A stretch of 64,000 bases of DNA, from contig NZ_BAABRO010000029.1 in the NCBI RefSeq assembly GCF_039545035.1, positions 1 to 64,000 on the forward strand, in the 5' to 3' direction. Of this stretch, positions 35,531 to 45,993 are shown one piece after another (position 1 is the first letter of the stretch; the number at the start of each line of letters is the position of its first letter). The notes beneath the pieces are model-generated. The model did not search any database. It was not told where the DNA came from and worked only from the letters and a program-made list of their open reading frames with translations. The position numbers and the translations under genes were made by a program. This stretch comes from Novipirellula caenicola (GTDB taxonomy: Bacteria; Planctomycetota; Planctomycetia; Pirellulales; Pirellulaceae).

Positions 35531-36571
35531 TTATTTGCCCAAACCTAATTCGTTCAGCTCGCTGGCCCACGATTCCCAATCGTCTGCGGCGGTCTCGAAA
35601 TTCGCCTGCATCCACCGCACCGGTGTCTCAGGCAACACCCGTGGCGGAAATTTGCTGTCGCGAAACAGGGGCAATTGGCTGCTGTCGCCCATCGCCAAGC
35701 GATCTTCGGTTTCGGGGCGAACCAAATAATCCGCAAGCATTCCGGCGGCGACCGCGTGCGGCGCGTTCTTTAGCACCGCGATCGTATTGGGGATTCGCAG
35801 CGTCCCAGGCTGGTCCGAGGCTTGATCGGGATAAACGATTGCCACCGAGCGGCCCAAGTCGCGTTCGATCACCGCATCATCGGTATCGGTTAACCCCCAA
35901 GCGACCGTGCCTGCCGAGACGGCTTGGGCAACTTGCTTATTGCCCGAAACGATCACTGCATTGTCACGAATTTGAGTCAACTGCTCGAGCGTCGCTTCAC
36001 GCCCCTGAATTTCACGCAGCACCGCAAAATGGGTTGCCGTGGTGCCGAACAACGGCCGGGCCATCGCACATCGCCCCTTCCATTTTGGGTCGGCCAGATC
36101 GGCAACCGAATCAGGATACTCACTCGGATCTTTGATCTGATCGGTGTTCACCAGCAACACTCGAGCCCGAGCGGCGAATCCACACCACGTCCCATCGCTG
36201 GCGATCATGTCCGAGGGCCACTGGGAATCGACATTCCAAGATCGTTTCTCGAGCAGCCCTAACTTCTGCAGTCGCACGGTATGCATGATTTCATTGTTCC
36301 AAAACAAATCACACACCGGCGCGTCTTTCTCGGCAATGATCCGGCTGACCAGCCCCACCGTCTTGGTGGACTCGACATCGAACTTGCGAATCACCGTGGT
36401 CTCGTGATCCGTCGAACGCTCGAACGCATCCAAGATTGGGGCGGCAAACTCTTCATCAAGTGCCGAATAAACCACCACATCGCTTTCGGCGCGTTGGACA
36501 CAACCGCTCGCCCCCAGCAGTGCTGAACAAAGAACCAGAAACGAAGTAAACTGAGCGTATGAATGGAACAC
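35531..36571 (-). CDS. Iron-type ABC transporter substrate-binding lipoprotein
   Basis: A 346-residue periplasmic binding protein of the ferric-iron (FbpA/FutA) class. It has a lipoprotein signal ending LLGASGC, so the cysteine at 24 would be lipidated. Recognisable parts are VVVYSALDEEFAAPILDAFE at the mature N-terminus, WNNEIMHTVRLQKLGLL, ARARVLLVNTDQI and PNTIAVLKNAPHAVAAGMLADYL. No permease or ATPase gene is adjacent, so it is an orphan here. Its start lies 13 bases inside the divergent peptidase gene, so one of the two starts may be wrong or the promoters overlap the coding ends. Confidence 0.87.
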   Translation of the reverse strand: MFHSYAQFTSFLVLCSALLGASGCVQRAESDVVVYSALDEEFAAPILDAFERSTDHETTVIRKFDVESTKTVGLVSRIIAEKDAPVCDLFWNNEIMHTVRLQKLGLLEKRSWNVDSQWPSDMIASDGTWCGFAARARVLLVNTDQIKDPSEYPDSVADLADPKWKGRCAMARPLFGTTATHFAVLREIQGREATLEQLTQIRDNAVIVSGNKQVAQAVSAGTVAWGLTDTDDAVIERDLGRSVAIVYPDQASDQPGTLRIPNTIAVLKNAPHAVAAGMLADYLVRPETEDRLAMGDSSQLPLFRDSKFPPRVLPETPVRWMQANFETAADDWESWASELNELGLGK

Positions 36572-37833
36572 TATTTCAAATCGGGTTGGCGGTAGGGGTG
36601 CTTTTCAGCGGGATGGCTGACGCCACCGGCGCAGACGACTTTCGTAAAGCGAGAGGTCAACATATCGAAATCACCTCGGATGTCGCGTCCGAATCCGAGA
36701 TCGACCAATGGGTCCGATCGTTTGATACGGCGGTTGACCAATGGCGTGCGTTTTGGGGACTGCCCGAACACGCCCTCGATTCATGGAGTGTGAAGGCGTT
36801 TGTGATGCAAGACAAGACGCCTTTCTTGCGTGCAGGTCTGATCGATCCTCGAGTTCCCGATTTCAATCAGGGTTATGCGTTAGGGAATTCGCTGTGGATC
36901 ATGAAACAGCCAAGCGATTACTACACCCGGCATCTGCTGCTGCACGAGGGGGTCCACGCGTTGGCTGCTGAACAATTTGGCGGGGCCGGCCCTTCGTGGT
37001 TCATGGAAGGAACGGCGGAATTACTCTCCACGCACTCCGGTTCCGGCGCGACCACCCAAATCAACCAGCTTCCCGTGGACCGCGAATCGGTTCCTTATTG
37101 GGGGCGGCTGAAATTGATCCGACAACGACGCGAAGAAGGCAGCATCCCCACACTCGAAACGGTGATGCGATACCCCGTCAATTTAAACGGCGACGCCGAG
37201 CGTTACGGTTGGTGCTGGGCGGCCGCGATGTTGTTGTCCGAGTACGATGAATATCGTGACGTGTTTATCGCCGCGGCACGCAGCGGCCGCGACAGCAGCA
37301 CCCATTTCACTCGCCAAATCTACCAGCGACTGCTGCCCCAGTGGCCTGCGGTGATCGCCCGTTGGCGATTGATGTGTCACGAATTGGACTACGGATTCGA
37401 TTGGGAACGTGAACGCGTCGAGTTGGCAGTGGATGATCCGCAATGGAACGGACAACCGATTTTGCAGGACATCGCTGCCGCCAAAGGTTGGCAATCACTC
37501 GGTGTCCGCGTTCCCGCCGGAACTCGTTTCAACATTTCAGCCCAAGGGCGATGCGTGATCGCAAAACGCGACAAAGACTGGCAAAGCGAAGCCAACGGGG
37601 TCACGATCCAATACGTCAACGGACGCCCGCTTGGACAGCTACTCGCTTGCTTGGTGCCGCTTCGACAGACAAGCCAACCCCGCTGCGATCCGCTCGAAGT
37701 CGTTCCGGTCAACGACGCCATCGAACTGCAAACCACGGTTGAAAGCTGGATCGTGCTACAAATCAACGATGACGTGGCCCAGCGAAGCGACAATTCGGGC
37801 AGCTACTCCATCAAGCTTTCTGCGGCGAACTAA
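36559..37833 (+). CDS. Secreted HExxH metallopeptidase-like protein
   Basis: A 424-residue exported protein. Residues 1-24 form a signal peptide (LAVGVLFSGMADATGA). The core shows H129-E-G-V-H133 in HLLLHEGVHALAAEQ, followed by GAGPSWFMEGTAEL, where E150 would be the third zinc ligand, as in gluzincin peptidases and DUF1570-like proteins. The C-terminal ~130 residues look like a separate beta-rich module. Substrate unknown. The 5' end overlaps the start of the divergent binding-protein gene by 13 bases. Confidence 0.75.
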   Translation: MNGTLFQIGLAVGVLFSGMADATGADDFRKARGQHIEITSDVASESEIDQWVRSFDTAVDQWRAFWGLPEHALDSWSVKAFVMQDKTPFLRAGLIDPRVPDFNQGYALGNSLWIMKQPSDYYTRHLLLHEGVHALAAEQFGGAGPSWFMEGTAELLSTHSGSGATTQINQLPVDRESVPYWGRLKLIRQRREEGSIPTLETVMRYPVNLNGDAERYGWCWAAAMLLSEYDEYRDVFIAAARSGRDSSTHFTRQIYQRLLPQWPAVIARWRLMCHELDYGFDWERERVELAVDDPQWNGQPILQDIAAAKGWQSLGVRVPAGTRFNISAQGRCVIAKRDKDWQSEANGVTIQYVNGRPLGQLLACLVPLRQTSQPRCDPLEVVPVNDAIELQTTVESWIVLQINDDVAQRSDNSGSYSIKLSAAN

Positions 37834-37984
37834 CCAACCTGACCGGGGCCATGCGAATCCTTGCAACGACCCGATCAGGGTGGCGGCGAATAGGTATTTG
37901 GCGTGAACGATGTTTTCAGCGAGCACTATGTTCGAGTGAGAACCGAGATGCTTTAGCGAGAACCGAGATGCGTCTCGCCGCCCC

Positions 37985-38269
37985 TTATCGCATCTCGATC
38001 AATCGAGTTAAGCGGGTCAATTCAAAAATGCTACGCAGATTTTCGTCGGCATTTTCGAGCACCAATTTCCGGCCACCTTTGCGGACCAGCAATTGCAAGC
38101 GGATCAGCTCGGACAGCTCTTGGCTGGTGATTCGCTCGACCTGAGAAAGATCGACCAGGATTTCTTCGCCGCCCCCCTCTTCCGCCAACTGTCCTGCGAC
38201 AACGAGCCAATGGACTCGAATTTCCGCACTCGCGGTCGATCGGTGTTGTTGATCCAGTCCGACATTCAT
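37985..38269 (-). CDS. STAS-domain protein (anti-sigma factor antagonist-like)
   Basis: A 94-residue single STAS domain. VHWLVVAGQL, then EEILVDLSQVERITSQELSELIRLQLLVRKGGRKLVLENADENLRSIFELTRL follow the SpoIIAA pattern, with DLSxVxxITS holding the position of the phosphorylated Ser/Thr. I use ATG 38269; an in-frame TTG lies at 38278. No partner kinase or phosphatase gene is close, so the pathway is unknown. Confidence 0.82.
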   Translation of the reverse strand: MNVGLDQQHRSTASAEIRVHWLVVAGQLAEEGGGEEILVDLSQVERITSQELSELIRLQLLVRKGGRKLVLENADENLRSIFELTRLTRLIEMR

Positions 38270-39026
38270 TGGTTTCAATCCCGCTTGAATGGGTGAGAAG
38301 TGCGACCCGCCATTTCAAAGCATCCCGCATGCCGCTAGGGACAATTCCGACCAGAACGTGAACAACAGCCCACCACCTTCCTGTAACACTAAATAAAGGC
38401 ACTGAACCAACCACTAAGTTTATCCTTCGGTTTTACGAATACCGCTATCGTGCCTAGGAACGGGGCACACAAGCCTAGATAGCGGGCAAGCAGGGAGATT
38501 CCGAGCATTTACAATAAAAGTAACTCGGTTCCGACAGGCGAACACAACACCCCCAAACGGGCCGCAAACCTACACGTTTAGGTCCAGAACGGCGGATCGC
38601 AGTGCGAAACTAACCTCCACTACAGCGAGGCCCTGCCAAAACCGCGTTCGGCGGGCAGGTAAGGCGTTTGGGCGGTCAAGAAAAAACTTATCGTGTGCTT
38701 TTTGCCTTGCCTTGCTATAATAAAACTCCTACCTGAAATCCCCCCACCCTCAACTTCCACGCACTGAGCTCGGGAAAAACTCCCGTCCCCTGGAACCTGT
38801 CCCCCTAGTTCGGTTTGCGATGGCATGAAGTTTGTTGATCTCCACCCTGTTGTTGACTGACCGGTCGTCGTATCCCTGGTTTTCGTCGCATCCCTGGTTT
38901 TAGGTGATCACACCCCTGACTTTGCAAACGGACACTGCGGTCGACCTCGCTTGCACTACCAGCGATCAATCCGGTGTCTCCCATACCCGCAACCAACCCC
39001 ACATTCCCCCCTCTCTGCCCATCACC
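38270..39026. other. Long intergenic region upstream of the DUF1592 gene
   Basis: About 750 bases with no convincing gene. It holds an extended -10-like promoter element at 38713-38721. If the DUF1592 gene starts at GTG 38904, the last 120 bases are coding. Confidence 0.55.
38713..38721 (+). promoter_or_regulatory. Candidate extended -10 promoter element
   Basis: TGCTATAAT matches the extended -10 form TGnTATAAT exactly. It lies 190-310 bases before the possible starts of the cytochrome/DUF1592 gene. No good -35 box is seen at 17 bases. Confidence 0.4.
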
Positions 39027-41393
39027 GTGACTGCTTCCTCTACGATCTGCCGCCTTGTCGTTGCCGCCCTGTGGGGCGTGGTTGGGTATTGCGCTAACGC
39101 ATCGGCCGCCGAGTCGGCTGATGCGGTGGCATCGCATGGAGCTCGCATTTACGCAGCACAGTGTGCCGGGTGCCACGGCAGCGAGGGTCAGGGTGTCGAG
39201 TCAGAATATGCCGCCGCGTTGACCGGCGATTCTTCGATCGGCCAATTGACCGAAATCATCTCGGAAACCATGCCCGAGGACGATCCCGAGTTATGCCAAG
39301 GAGAAGATGCCGAGGCGGTTGCGAAGTACATTTTCGAAACCTTCTATAGCGAAGCGGCGCGATTGCGGAACCGCCCGCCTGAAACCACCTTGTCGCGTCT
39401 GACGGGCGACCAATTGCGTCAGAGTTTGGCCGACGTGTATGCACGGATTTCCGGCGGCAGTTGGCAGCACGAGGAACGAGGAATCCGCGGCACTTACTTT
39501 GACACCCCCAACTGGAAAAACGAGGCCAAGAAGATTGAGCGAACCGATGCGGTTCTCGATTTCGATTTCGGTCACGAAGGTCCAGGCGAAGGGATCGACC
39601 CGGCCGAGTATTACATTCATTGGGCCGGTTCGCTGATGGCCGACCGTAGTGGCGAATATGAAATCGTGCTGCGAAGCACTTGCTCATGCAAACTGTACCT
39701 CGGCAGCCCGGATCGTATTTTCATCGACAACCATGTGCAATCCGCTGGCCGCACCGAGTTCCGCAAACGGATCCATTTGACCGCCGGTCGCGGCTACCCC
39801 ATCAAACTCGATTACACCCAGCGTAAACGCAAAACGGAACAACCGCCTGCGTCGGTGTCACTGTCTTGGGTCCCGCCTGGCGGAGTCGAAACCGTCATTC
39901 CCCAGCGGCAGCTGATCTCGGCAAGCTTTCCAGCGGCGTTTTCGCTGCAAACCAAGTTGCCACCGGATGACCGCAGTTACGGCTACGAACGAGGCACAGA
40001 AATCAGTCGCATCTGGGACGATTCGACGACACAAGCGGCCGTCGAGTTCTCGAAACTTGTCGCCGAAGAACTTTGGCCTCACTACGAGCGAAAGAACCGA
40101 AAGAAGCCGAACGAGAATCGCGCTCGTCTGAGAAGTTTTCTCGAGGAAATCGTCAGTACGGCCTTTCGTGGTCCGCTCGACGATGTCACCCGCAAGGTCT
40201 ACATCGACAAACAGCTTGATGCGACTGACGATGATGCTGAAGCGATTCGCCGCGTGATGTTGCTGTCACTGAAATCACCTCGCTTTCTGTACCCCTTGCT
40301 CGATTCCAATCGGTCACCTTCTCAACGGGCGGCGAACCGTTTGGCATTAGTGCTATTCGATTCGCTTCCGGCAGATGAATGGCTACTGAAACAGATCCAA
40401 AAGAATGAACTCGAGGATTCTCGAGCGATCGAGCAAGCCGCATGGAAGATGGTCAACGACTACCGCACCCAAGCCAAGACTCGCGACTTTCTAACGCATT
40501 GGTTTGAAGTCGCCGACAGCGATGACATCAGCAAAGACGAAGCAAAACATCCAGGTTTTAACGAAGCGGTCCTCAGCGACCTGCGTGCTTCGTTTCATGC
40601 CATGATCGACGAAATTGTGTGGAGCGAGACAAGCGATTACCGACAACTGTTTCAAGCGGACTGGGCCTACACGACCCCGCGAATTGCCGCGGTCTACGGC
40701 GACGCATGGAAGCCCAAAAGTGCCATCACCGACGCGGCCGACGACCAAGCCAAAGGGCACGAAACGAACCCGCTTGTGCCCAGCGCCGGTGTCCCCGATT
40801 CGCATCTTGGACTACTCAATCACCCGCTTTTGATGAGCAAGTTGGCGTACTACCAAACGACATCGCCGATTCACCGAGGCGTTTTCTTGTACCGCCACTT
40901 GTTTGGCCGCGTGCTGCGACCACCGAACGCGGCGTTTTCGCCACTGAACGCGGACCTGCATCCGCAATTAACAACGCGTCAACGAGTCGAACTGCAAACC
41001 AATGAAGTGAATTGCCAGGTCTGTCACGAAAAGATCAATGGGCTTGGTTTCACGCTAGAAAACTTTGATGCGATCGGTCGTTTTCGCGAAACCGAGAACG
41101 ACCGTCCGATCGACGCCAGCGGCAGCTACGAAGATCGCAACGGAAACAAGGTCACGTTCAAGGACGCTCGTGATTTAGCAAACTACTTGGCGAAGAGCGA
41201 GGATGCTCACCGCGCTTTCGTGGAAGCCGCATTTGAGTACTTCGTCAAACAACCAATCGGAGCCTACGGCCCGGACAAACTTTCCGAACTGACCGAGCGA
41301 TTCCGAAACAGCGGCTTTAAAGTCCGAGATTTGATTGTGTGGATCGCCGCGACTGCGGCAACGGAACCTGTAACAAGCAACCAAGAAACCTGA
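39027..41393 (+). CDS. Secreted cytochrome c / PA14-like / DUF1592-DUF1588-DUF1585 protein
   Basis: About 788 residues from GTG 39027, which opens a good signal peptide ([19 protein letters not shown]...ASA); an upstream GTG at 38904 would add 41 Asn/Thr-rich residues. The protein has an N-terminal cytochrome c site (CAGCH), a PA14-like beta-sandwich ([11 protein letters not shown] to SLSWVPPGG), then the planctomycete DUF1592 part ([14 protein letters not shown]), DUF1588 with a second heme-type site CQVCH in [29 protein letters not shown], and DUF1585 at the end. These proteins are abundant in planctomycetes and always sit beside a DUF1552 gene, as here with 8 bases between. They are thought to act outside the cytoplasm; the reaction is unknown. 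Confidence 0.87.
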   Translation: MTASSTICRLVVAALWGVVGYCANASAAESADAVASHGARIYAAQCAGCHGSEGQGVESEYAAALTGDSSIGQLTEIISETMPEDDPELCQGEDAEAVAKYIFETFYSEAARLRNRPPETTLSRLTGDQLRQSLADVYARISGGSWQHEERGIRGTYFDTPNWKNEAKKIERTDAVLDFDFGHEGPGEGIDPAEYYIHWAGSLMADRSGEYEIVLRSTCSCKLYLGSPDRIFIDNHVQSAGRTEFRKRIHLTAGRGYPIKLDYTQRKRKTEQPPASVSLSWVPPGGVETVIPQRQLISASFPAAFSLQTKLPPDDRSYGYERGTEISRIWDDSTTQAAVEFSKLVAEELWPHYERKNRKKPNENRARLRSFLEEIVSTAFRGPLDDVTRKVYIDKQLDATDDDAEAIRRVMLLSLKSPRFLYPLLDSNRSPSQRAANRLALVLFDSLPADEWLLKQIQKNELEDSRAIEQAAWKMVNDYRTQAKTRDFLTHWFEVADSDDISKDEAKHPGFNEAVLSDLRASFHAMIDEIVWSETSDYRQLFQADWAYTTPRIAAVYGDAWKPKSAITDAADDQAKGHETNPLVPSAGVPDSHLGLLNHPLLMSKLAYYQTTSPIHRGVFLYRHLFGRVLRPPNAAFSPLNADLHPQLTTRQRVELQTNEVNCQVCHEKINGLGFTLENFDAIGRFRETENDRPIDASGSYEDRNGNKVTFKDARDLANYLAKSEDAHRAFVEAAFEYFVKQPIGAYGPDKLSELTERFRNSGFKVRDLIVWIAATAATEPVTSNQET

Positions 41394-41401
41394 GCAGAAT
41401 C

Positions 41402-42742
41402 ATGATGAACCCGACTCTATCTCGCCGCGATTTTTTGACCAAGCTAGGTGTCAGCGCTGCGGCGGCCAATTTTCTGTTTATCTTGCCAAGCCTTGGTTGG
41501 GCTGCGTCGACCTCGGCTCGGAAGCAACGCATTGTTTTTCTGTTCAGCCCGAACGGGGTGATCCCAGCGCACTTTTGGCCTGAGAAGGAAGGCCGCGATT
41601 ACGACATCAAACGCATCCTCCAGCCGTTGGCGGGATTCAAGGATCAAATGATGACGCTGCACGGCGTGTGCAACAAGATCCAGGGCGACGGCGACGGTCA
41701 CATGCGAGGCATCGGATGTCTGTTGACCGGCGTCGAATTGTTTCCCGGTGACATCCAAGGCGGTTCGGACACGCCGGCGGGTTGGTCCCAAGGCATCTCG
41801 ATCGACCAATACCTGAAAAACCAAATGCAGGCGGTCCCCGAGAAACGAACCCGTTTTGGTTCGCTTGAATTCGGCGTCATGGTTCCAGACCGCGCCGACA
41901 CTTGGACGCGAATGTCCTATGCCGGGCCGAACCAACCGGTCGCGCCGATCAGCGACCCTTACCAAATGTTCGACAAACTGTACGGACAGAGCAAAAATCG
42001 CGAATTGCTGGCCAGCGTGCTGGACGATTTGAGCGAAGATTTTCGCCGGGTGGAAAAGTGGATCAGCAGCGAAGACCGGCGGATCCTCGAAGAACATGTC
42101 GCGATGGTCCGTTCGGTGGAAAAGGAACTACAAACTGAACTCGAGCAATCGAAAAAGAACGCTGGCGTTGAGCACGCGATTCCTGAGATGCCCGCGAATG
42201 TCGAAACCGAAAACGACAACATGCCGCAAATTGCCAAAATGCAAATCGAACTGCTGGTCAACAGCTTTGCAGCCGATTTCGCCCGCGTGGCGACTTACCA
42301 AATCACCAACAGCGTCGGCAATGCAAAGATGCGTTGGTTGGGCATCGACGAAGGCCATCACGGGTTGTCACACGAGCCCGACAAGAACGAAACCGCGTAT
42401 GAAAAACTGATCAAAATCAACACGTGGTACGCCGAACAAGTCGCCTTCCTGGCCAAACGATTGGCGGAAACTCCGGAACCGGATGGAAGCGGATCGCTGC
42501 TGGACAACACCACCATTGTGTGGACCAACGAACTCGGCAAAGGCAACTCGCACACGCGGGACAACATCCCGTTTGTAATGATCGGCGGAGGACTCGGGTT
42601 TGATACCGGTCGGTCGCTGAAATTCAATCGCGTACCGCACAACCGATTGCTAATGAGCATCGCCGAAGCAATGGGACATCCCACGGACACCTTTGGCAAC
42701 CCCGATTACTGCGGCGAGGGCAGTTTGACGGGATTGGTTTAG
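41402..42742 (+). CDS. DUF1552 family secreted protein
   Basis: A 447-residue partner of the preceding cytochrome gene. The start ATG 41402 ([12 protein letters not shown]) puts a twin-arginine signal, [20 protein letters not shown], at the N-terminus. The body follows DUF1552: [60 protein letters not shown] and the end part [28 protein letters not shown]. This last part resembles the alkaline phosphatase-like fold seen in DUF1501. Export in folded form together with a c-type cytochrome suggests a redox or cofactor-bearing enzyme; function unknown. Confidence 0.9.
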   Translation: MMNPTLSRRDFLTKLGVSAAAANFLFILPSLGWAASTSARKQRIVFLFSPNGVIPAHFWPEKEGRDYDIKRILQPLAGFKDQMMTLHGVCNKIQGDGDGHMRGIGCLLTGVELFPGDIQGGSDTPAGWSQGISIDQYLKNQMQAVPEKRTRFGSLEFGVMVPDRADTWTRMSYAGPNQPVAPISDPYQMFDKLYGQSKNRELLASVLDDLSEDFRRVEKWISSEDRRILEEHVAMVRSVEKELQTELEQSKKNAGVEHAIPEMPANVETENDNMPQIAKMQIELLVNSFAADFARVATYQITNSVGNAKMRWLGIDEGHHGLSHEPDKNETAYEKLIKINTWYAEQVAFLAKRLAETPEPDGSGSLLDNTTIVWTNELGKGNSHTRDNIPFVMIGGGLGFDTGRSLKFNRVPHNRLLMSIAEAMGHPTDTFGNPDYCGEGSLTGLV

Positions 42743-42745
42743 CCG

Positions 42746-43462
42746 CTAGCTGACGCAGACCCACATCGCGGCGCCGACCAGCATGGCAAAGCAACATTGC
42801 CTTGCTCGCACAAGCAGCGGCTGGCTGACACGGAACCAGCTCGGATCGAGCTGGACGACGCAGGATTGACTTGCCCCGCCGCCGCCCGCCGCCCCAAATC
42901 GGCTCCCCCACATCGCGGGCGAGATTTGACGCTTCGGAAACGCCACACACCAAGCGGCAAAAACAATCGACACGACCGCGGTAAAAACACAGGCGAAAAC
43001 AATCGACTGGCCCTGAAAAGCCACCCCTTCGGCCTGGCTTGCGGAATTCGGCAGCCGCGAACCAGAAGGCAATGCTGAAGCGTCTTGCTGATGTGGCAGA
43101 GCGACGGCACTGGATGATGAGGGCTGTTCCGTCGTCGGGGTGACGAACGATGTCCGAGCAATCTTGCCAAGCTCGTTCGGATCGCCTACCTGATGCAGCT
43201 CGTCTGCTTGTTGCCGCCCGCTAGCTTGCGATTGTGAGGCATAGAACTGGGCGACTTCGGCTTGCCAGCGGGCGACCGCCGCATCGGCTGAAACCGGGAC
43301 AATCACCGCAGGAATCGACTGGACCACAACCGGCGCGGTCGTGTTGTCGGCCGATTCCGCTTGTCCGCCGACCGGCATCACTTCCATGGCAAGCACAAAC
43401 GAGGAAATCCCCACCAAAAGGAGGTCGCGGCCTGCGACACGTCGAACCTTCGTTGTCAGCAT
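42746..43462 (-). CDS. Hypothetical membrane protein with two hydrophobic segments
   Basis: A 238-residue protein I do not recognise. The start ATG 43462 is supported by GGAG 8 bases upstream. A signal-like segment (DLLLVGISSFVLAMEVMPVGG) leads to an Ala/Gln/Ser-rich extracytoplasmic stretch with a helical segment (ARWQAEVAQFYASQSQASG), one firm membrane helix (SIVFACVFTAVVSIVFAAWCVAF) and a last hydrophobic stretch (CCFAMLVGAAMWVCVS). Only 3 bases separate its stop from that of the DUF1552 gene, and it is divergent from trpF. Confidence 0.65.
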   Translation of the reverse strand: MLTTKVRRVAGRDLLLVGISSFVLAMEVMPVGGQAESADNTTAPVVVQSIPAVIVPVSADAAVARWQAEVAQFYASQSQASGRQQADELHQVGDPNELGKIARTSFVTPTTEQPSSSSAVALPHQQDASALPSGSRLPNSASQAEGVAFQGQSIVFACVFTAVVSIVFAAWCVAFPKRQISPAMWGSRFGAAGGGGASQSCVVQLDPSWFRVSQPLLVRARQCCFAMLVGAAMWVCVS

Positions 43463-43579
43463 TCCAATCTCCAAAGCGTGCCGCCAACCTTCCAAAACGA
43501 ACGAGCTGCGGTGTAGTATCTATCGGTCAGTCGACCTCGGCTGGCCCAGTCATTTGTTCCGGATCGATGTTGGCTTTCT

Positions 43580-44245
43580 GTGTTTCACATTAAAATTTGC
43601 GGCGTTCTACTCAAGACGGACATCGATGCAGTCCATCGAGCGGGGGGCGACGCGGTAGGATTAAACTTTTTCCCCCCTAGCGTTCGCTATCTCGATCCCC
43701 AGTCCCCCAGCACCCGCGAACTATCCGCTCACGCCGCGCATCGCCTACTGTTCCGCGTCGGAGTCTTTGTCAATCAACCTGCGGACGCGATACGCGAGGT
43801 GATCGACCGAGTCGGACTCGACGCGATCCAGCTTCATGGCGACGAAATGGTTTCCGACGTCGCCGCTTGGGCCAATTTGGGGCTGCCGCTGATCCGAGCG
43901 GTAAAAATTCCTGGGGGCAAATTGACCGCAGCGGAAATCGAAGCCCGCGTCCGTCCCTGGATTGATGCCGGGTGCGAGGTTTTGCTCGATGCCGACGCAG
44001 GATCGGCACACGGAGGAATCGGCCGATCATTGGATTGGGACTCTCTCAGCGACTGGTCCGCGAAATTTGCCGCCGTCCGCTGGGTCTTAGCGGGCGGTTT
44101 GCAGCCCGAGAACGTAGCCGAGGCGATCCGCGTTTCGGGGGCTCGCCGCGTCGATGTCGCCAGTGGAGTCGAGTCACCACGAGGGCAAAAATCGGCCGCG
44201 CTGATTGCCGCGTTCTGCGAACAGGCGAGAAATGCTTGGGGCTGA
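43580..44245 (+). CDS. trpF: Phosphoribosylanthranilate isomerase
   Basis: A 221-residue TIM-barrel enzyme of tryptophan synthesis that performs the Amadori rearrangement of phosphoribosylanthranilate. It opens HIKICG, with the catalytic cysteine, then GGDAVGLNFFPPSVRYL, VGVFVNQP, IQLHGDE, the catalytic aspartate in LLDADAGSAHGGIGRSLDW and the phosphate-binding VLAGGLQPENV and VDVASGVESPRGQK. The start is GTG. No other trp gene lies in the window. Confidence 0.93.
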   Translation: MFHIKICGVLLKTDIDAVHRAGGDAVGLNFFPPSVRYLDPQSPSTRELSAHAAHRLLFRVGVFVNQPADAIREVIDRVGLDAIQLHGDEMVSDVAAWANLGLPLIRAVKIPGGKLTAAEIEARVRPWIDAGCEVLLDADAGSAHGGIGRSLDWDSLSDWSAKFAAVRWVLAGGLQPENVAEAIRVSGARRVDVASGVESPRGQKSAALIAAFCEQARNAWG

Positions 44246-44454
44246 TTTGCCTTCTGCGATTTGAAACCCCCACTTTGCCCCGTGCGAAAACCAGACTTTC
44301 TGTTTATCATGCGGGCTTGCGTGCGGTTTAGATGACCTGCACCCACCCTGAGAGCCTAAGTGCGTTCGGGGGATTGCGAACCAGCGGGAGTCCCTGTGTT
44401 CGGTCCGCAACCCCTCTGACGCGCTTATTCCATCCCCTTTCCCAACATTGGAGT
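44246..44454 (+). promoter_or_regulatory. 5' leader of ahcY
   Basis: 209 bases between trpF and ahcY. It is long enough for a control element, and short GC-rich inverted segments are present, but I cannot match it to the SAH riboswitch or any SAM riboswitch class by eye. GGAG directly before ATG 44455 is the only clear signal. Confidence 0.3.
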
Positions 44455-45801
44455 ATGCCTGTGTCCCAAGTCGAAACCAACCGACTTCCTTACAAAGTCA
44501 AAGACATCAAGCTGGCTGAATTTGGCCGCAAAGAAATCCAGCTTGCCGAAAACGAAATGCCTGGTCTGATGGCACTTCGTGAAAAGTACGGCAAAACGAA
44601 GCCACTTTCGGGTGCTCGCATTGCGGGTTGCTTGCACATGACCATCCAAACGGCGGTTCTGATCGAAACGCTGGTCGAACTTGGTGCCGAGGTGACTTGG
44701 AGCAGCTGCAATATTTTCAGCACCCAAGATCACGCTGCTGCGGCGATTGCTGCCGCCGGTATCCCCGTTTACGCCTGGAAAGGCATGAACGAGCAAGAGT
44801 TCGAATGGTGCATCGAACAAACCCTGCATTTCCCGTCGGGCAAACCGATCAACATGATCCTGGACGACGGCGGTGACTTGACCGCCATGGTTCACGACAA
44901 GTTCCCTGAACTGCTGAGCGAAATTCGCGGCATCAGCGAAGAAACCACCGCCGGCGTGCATCGCTTGGAAGTCCTGAATCGTTCGGGCAAACTGCAAGTT
45001 CCTGCGATCAACGTCAACGACTCGGCCACCAAGAGCAAGTTCGACAATCTGTACGGTTGCCGTGAATCGCTCGCCGACGGCGTCAAACGAGCCACCGACG
45101 TGATGTTGGCGGGCAAGGTTGCCGTGGTTTGTGGCTACGGCGATGTCGGCAAGGGCTGTGCTCACTCGCTGCAACGTTACGGCTGCCGCGTGATCGTGAC
45201 CGAAATCGATCCGATCAATGCACTGCAAGCCGCAATGGAAGGCTTCGAAGTCACCACGATGGAAGAAGCTTGCAAAGAAGGCAACCTGTACGTCACCACG
45301 ACTGGCAACAAGGACATCATCCTTGGCAAGCACATGGTGGAAATGCCCGAAGACGCCATCCTTTGCAACATCGGTCACTTCGATACCGAAATCGACGTTG
45401 CTTGGTTGGAAGCCGAAGTGGCTGCCGGACGTGCGACCAAAGACGAAATCAAACCATCGGACATCGGTGCCGTTGATCGTTACAGCTTCAAAGAAAGCGG
45501 TCGCAGCATCCTGGTCCTCGCCAAAGGCCGCTTGGTTAACCTTGGCTGCGCCACCGGACATCCTAGCTTCGTGATGAGCACCTCGTTCACGAACCAAGTT
45601 TTGGCACAAATCGAATTGTGGACTAAACACGGCGAGTACGAAACCAAAGTCTACATGTTGCCCAAAGCACTTGACGAAGAAGTCGCACGATTGCACCTGG
45701 GCAAACTCGGTGTCAAGCTAACCACGCTGACGCCAGAGCAAGCTGAGTACATGGGCGTGCCTGTGGAAGGTCCTTACAAACCCGACCACTACCGCTACTA
45801 G
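44455..45801 (+). CDS. ahcY: Adenosylhomocysteinase
   Basis: A 448-residue enzyme that splits S-adenosylhomocysteine into homocysteine and adenosine in the methyl cycle. Seen are [58 protein letters not shown], the NAD site [29 protein letters not shown] and the typical end KPDHYRY. ATG 44455 is preferred to upstream frames because the family starts here and GGAG precedes it. A strong terminator follows directly. Confidence 0.97.
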   Translation: MPVSQVETNRLPYKVKDIKLAEFGRKEIQLAENEMPGLMALREKYGKTKPLSGARIAGCLHMTIQTAVLIETLVELGAEVTWSSCNIFSTQDHAAAAIAAAGIPVYAWKGMNEQEFEWCIEQTLHFPSGKPINMILDDGGDLTAMVHDKFPELLSEIRGISEETTAGVHRLEVLNRSGKLQVPAINVNDSATKSKFDNLYGCRESLADGVKRATDVMLAGKVAVVCGYGDVGKGCAHSLQRYGCRVIVTEIDPINALQAAMEGFEVTTMEEACKEGNLYVTTTGNKDIILGKHMVEMPEDAILCNIGHFDTEIDVAWLEAEVAAGRATKDEIKPSDIGAVDRYSFKESGRSILVLAKGRLVNLGCATGHPSFVMSTSFTNQVLAQIELWTKHGEYETKVYMLPKALDEEVARLHLGKLGVKLTTLTPEQAEYMGVPVEGPYKPDHYRY

Positions 45802-45831
45802 GTCACCCGACCGCTGCGAAGATCAACATCG

Positions 45832-45865
45832 AACTCGGCCGTGTTCCTATCGGCCGAGTTTTTTT
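45832..45865 (+). terminator. Rho-independent terminator of ahcY
   Basis: AACTCGGCCG, a 9-base loop, CGGCCGAGTT, then a run of T. The stem is perfect over 10 bp. Confidence 0.92.
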
Positions 45866-45922
45866 ATGTCTCTGCGGTACGCAGCCGGCGTCTGGGGTAA
45901 CCTGTTTGCGTGCGGTAACATC

Positions 45923-45963
45923 AACGCTACACGCCGTAGCGTCCGACGGCGTGTAGCGTTTTT
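45923..45963 (+). terminator. Second terminator-like hairpin
   Basis: AACGCTACACGCCG, a 10-base loop, CGGCGTGTAGCGTT followed by TTT. The 14-bp stem is perfect. It lies 58 bases beyond the first terminator and may act as backup or be a REP-type element. Confidence 0.75.
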
Positions 45964-45993
45964 GCAGCGGAACTCGTTGATGAAACGAAAGCA

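Noticed and set aside
44246-44454. SAH or SAM riboswitch before ahcY
   Set aside because: The position is right but I cannot match the conserved core of any class by eye; a covariance-model search would decide.
44425-45696. 423-codon minus-strand frame opposite ahcY
   Set aside because: AhcY is unmistakable on the plus strand over the same bases, and the antisense product has no recognisable motif.
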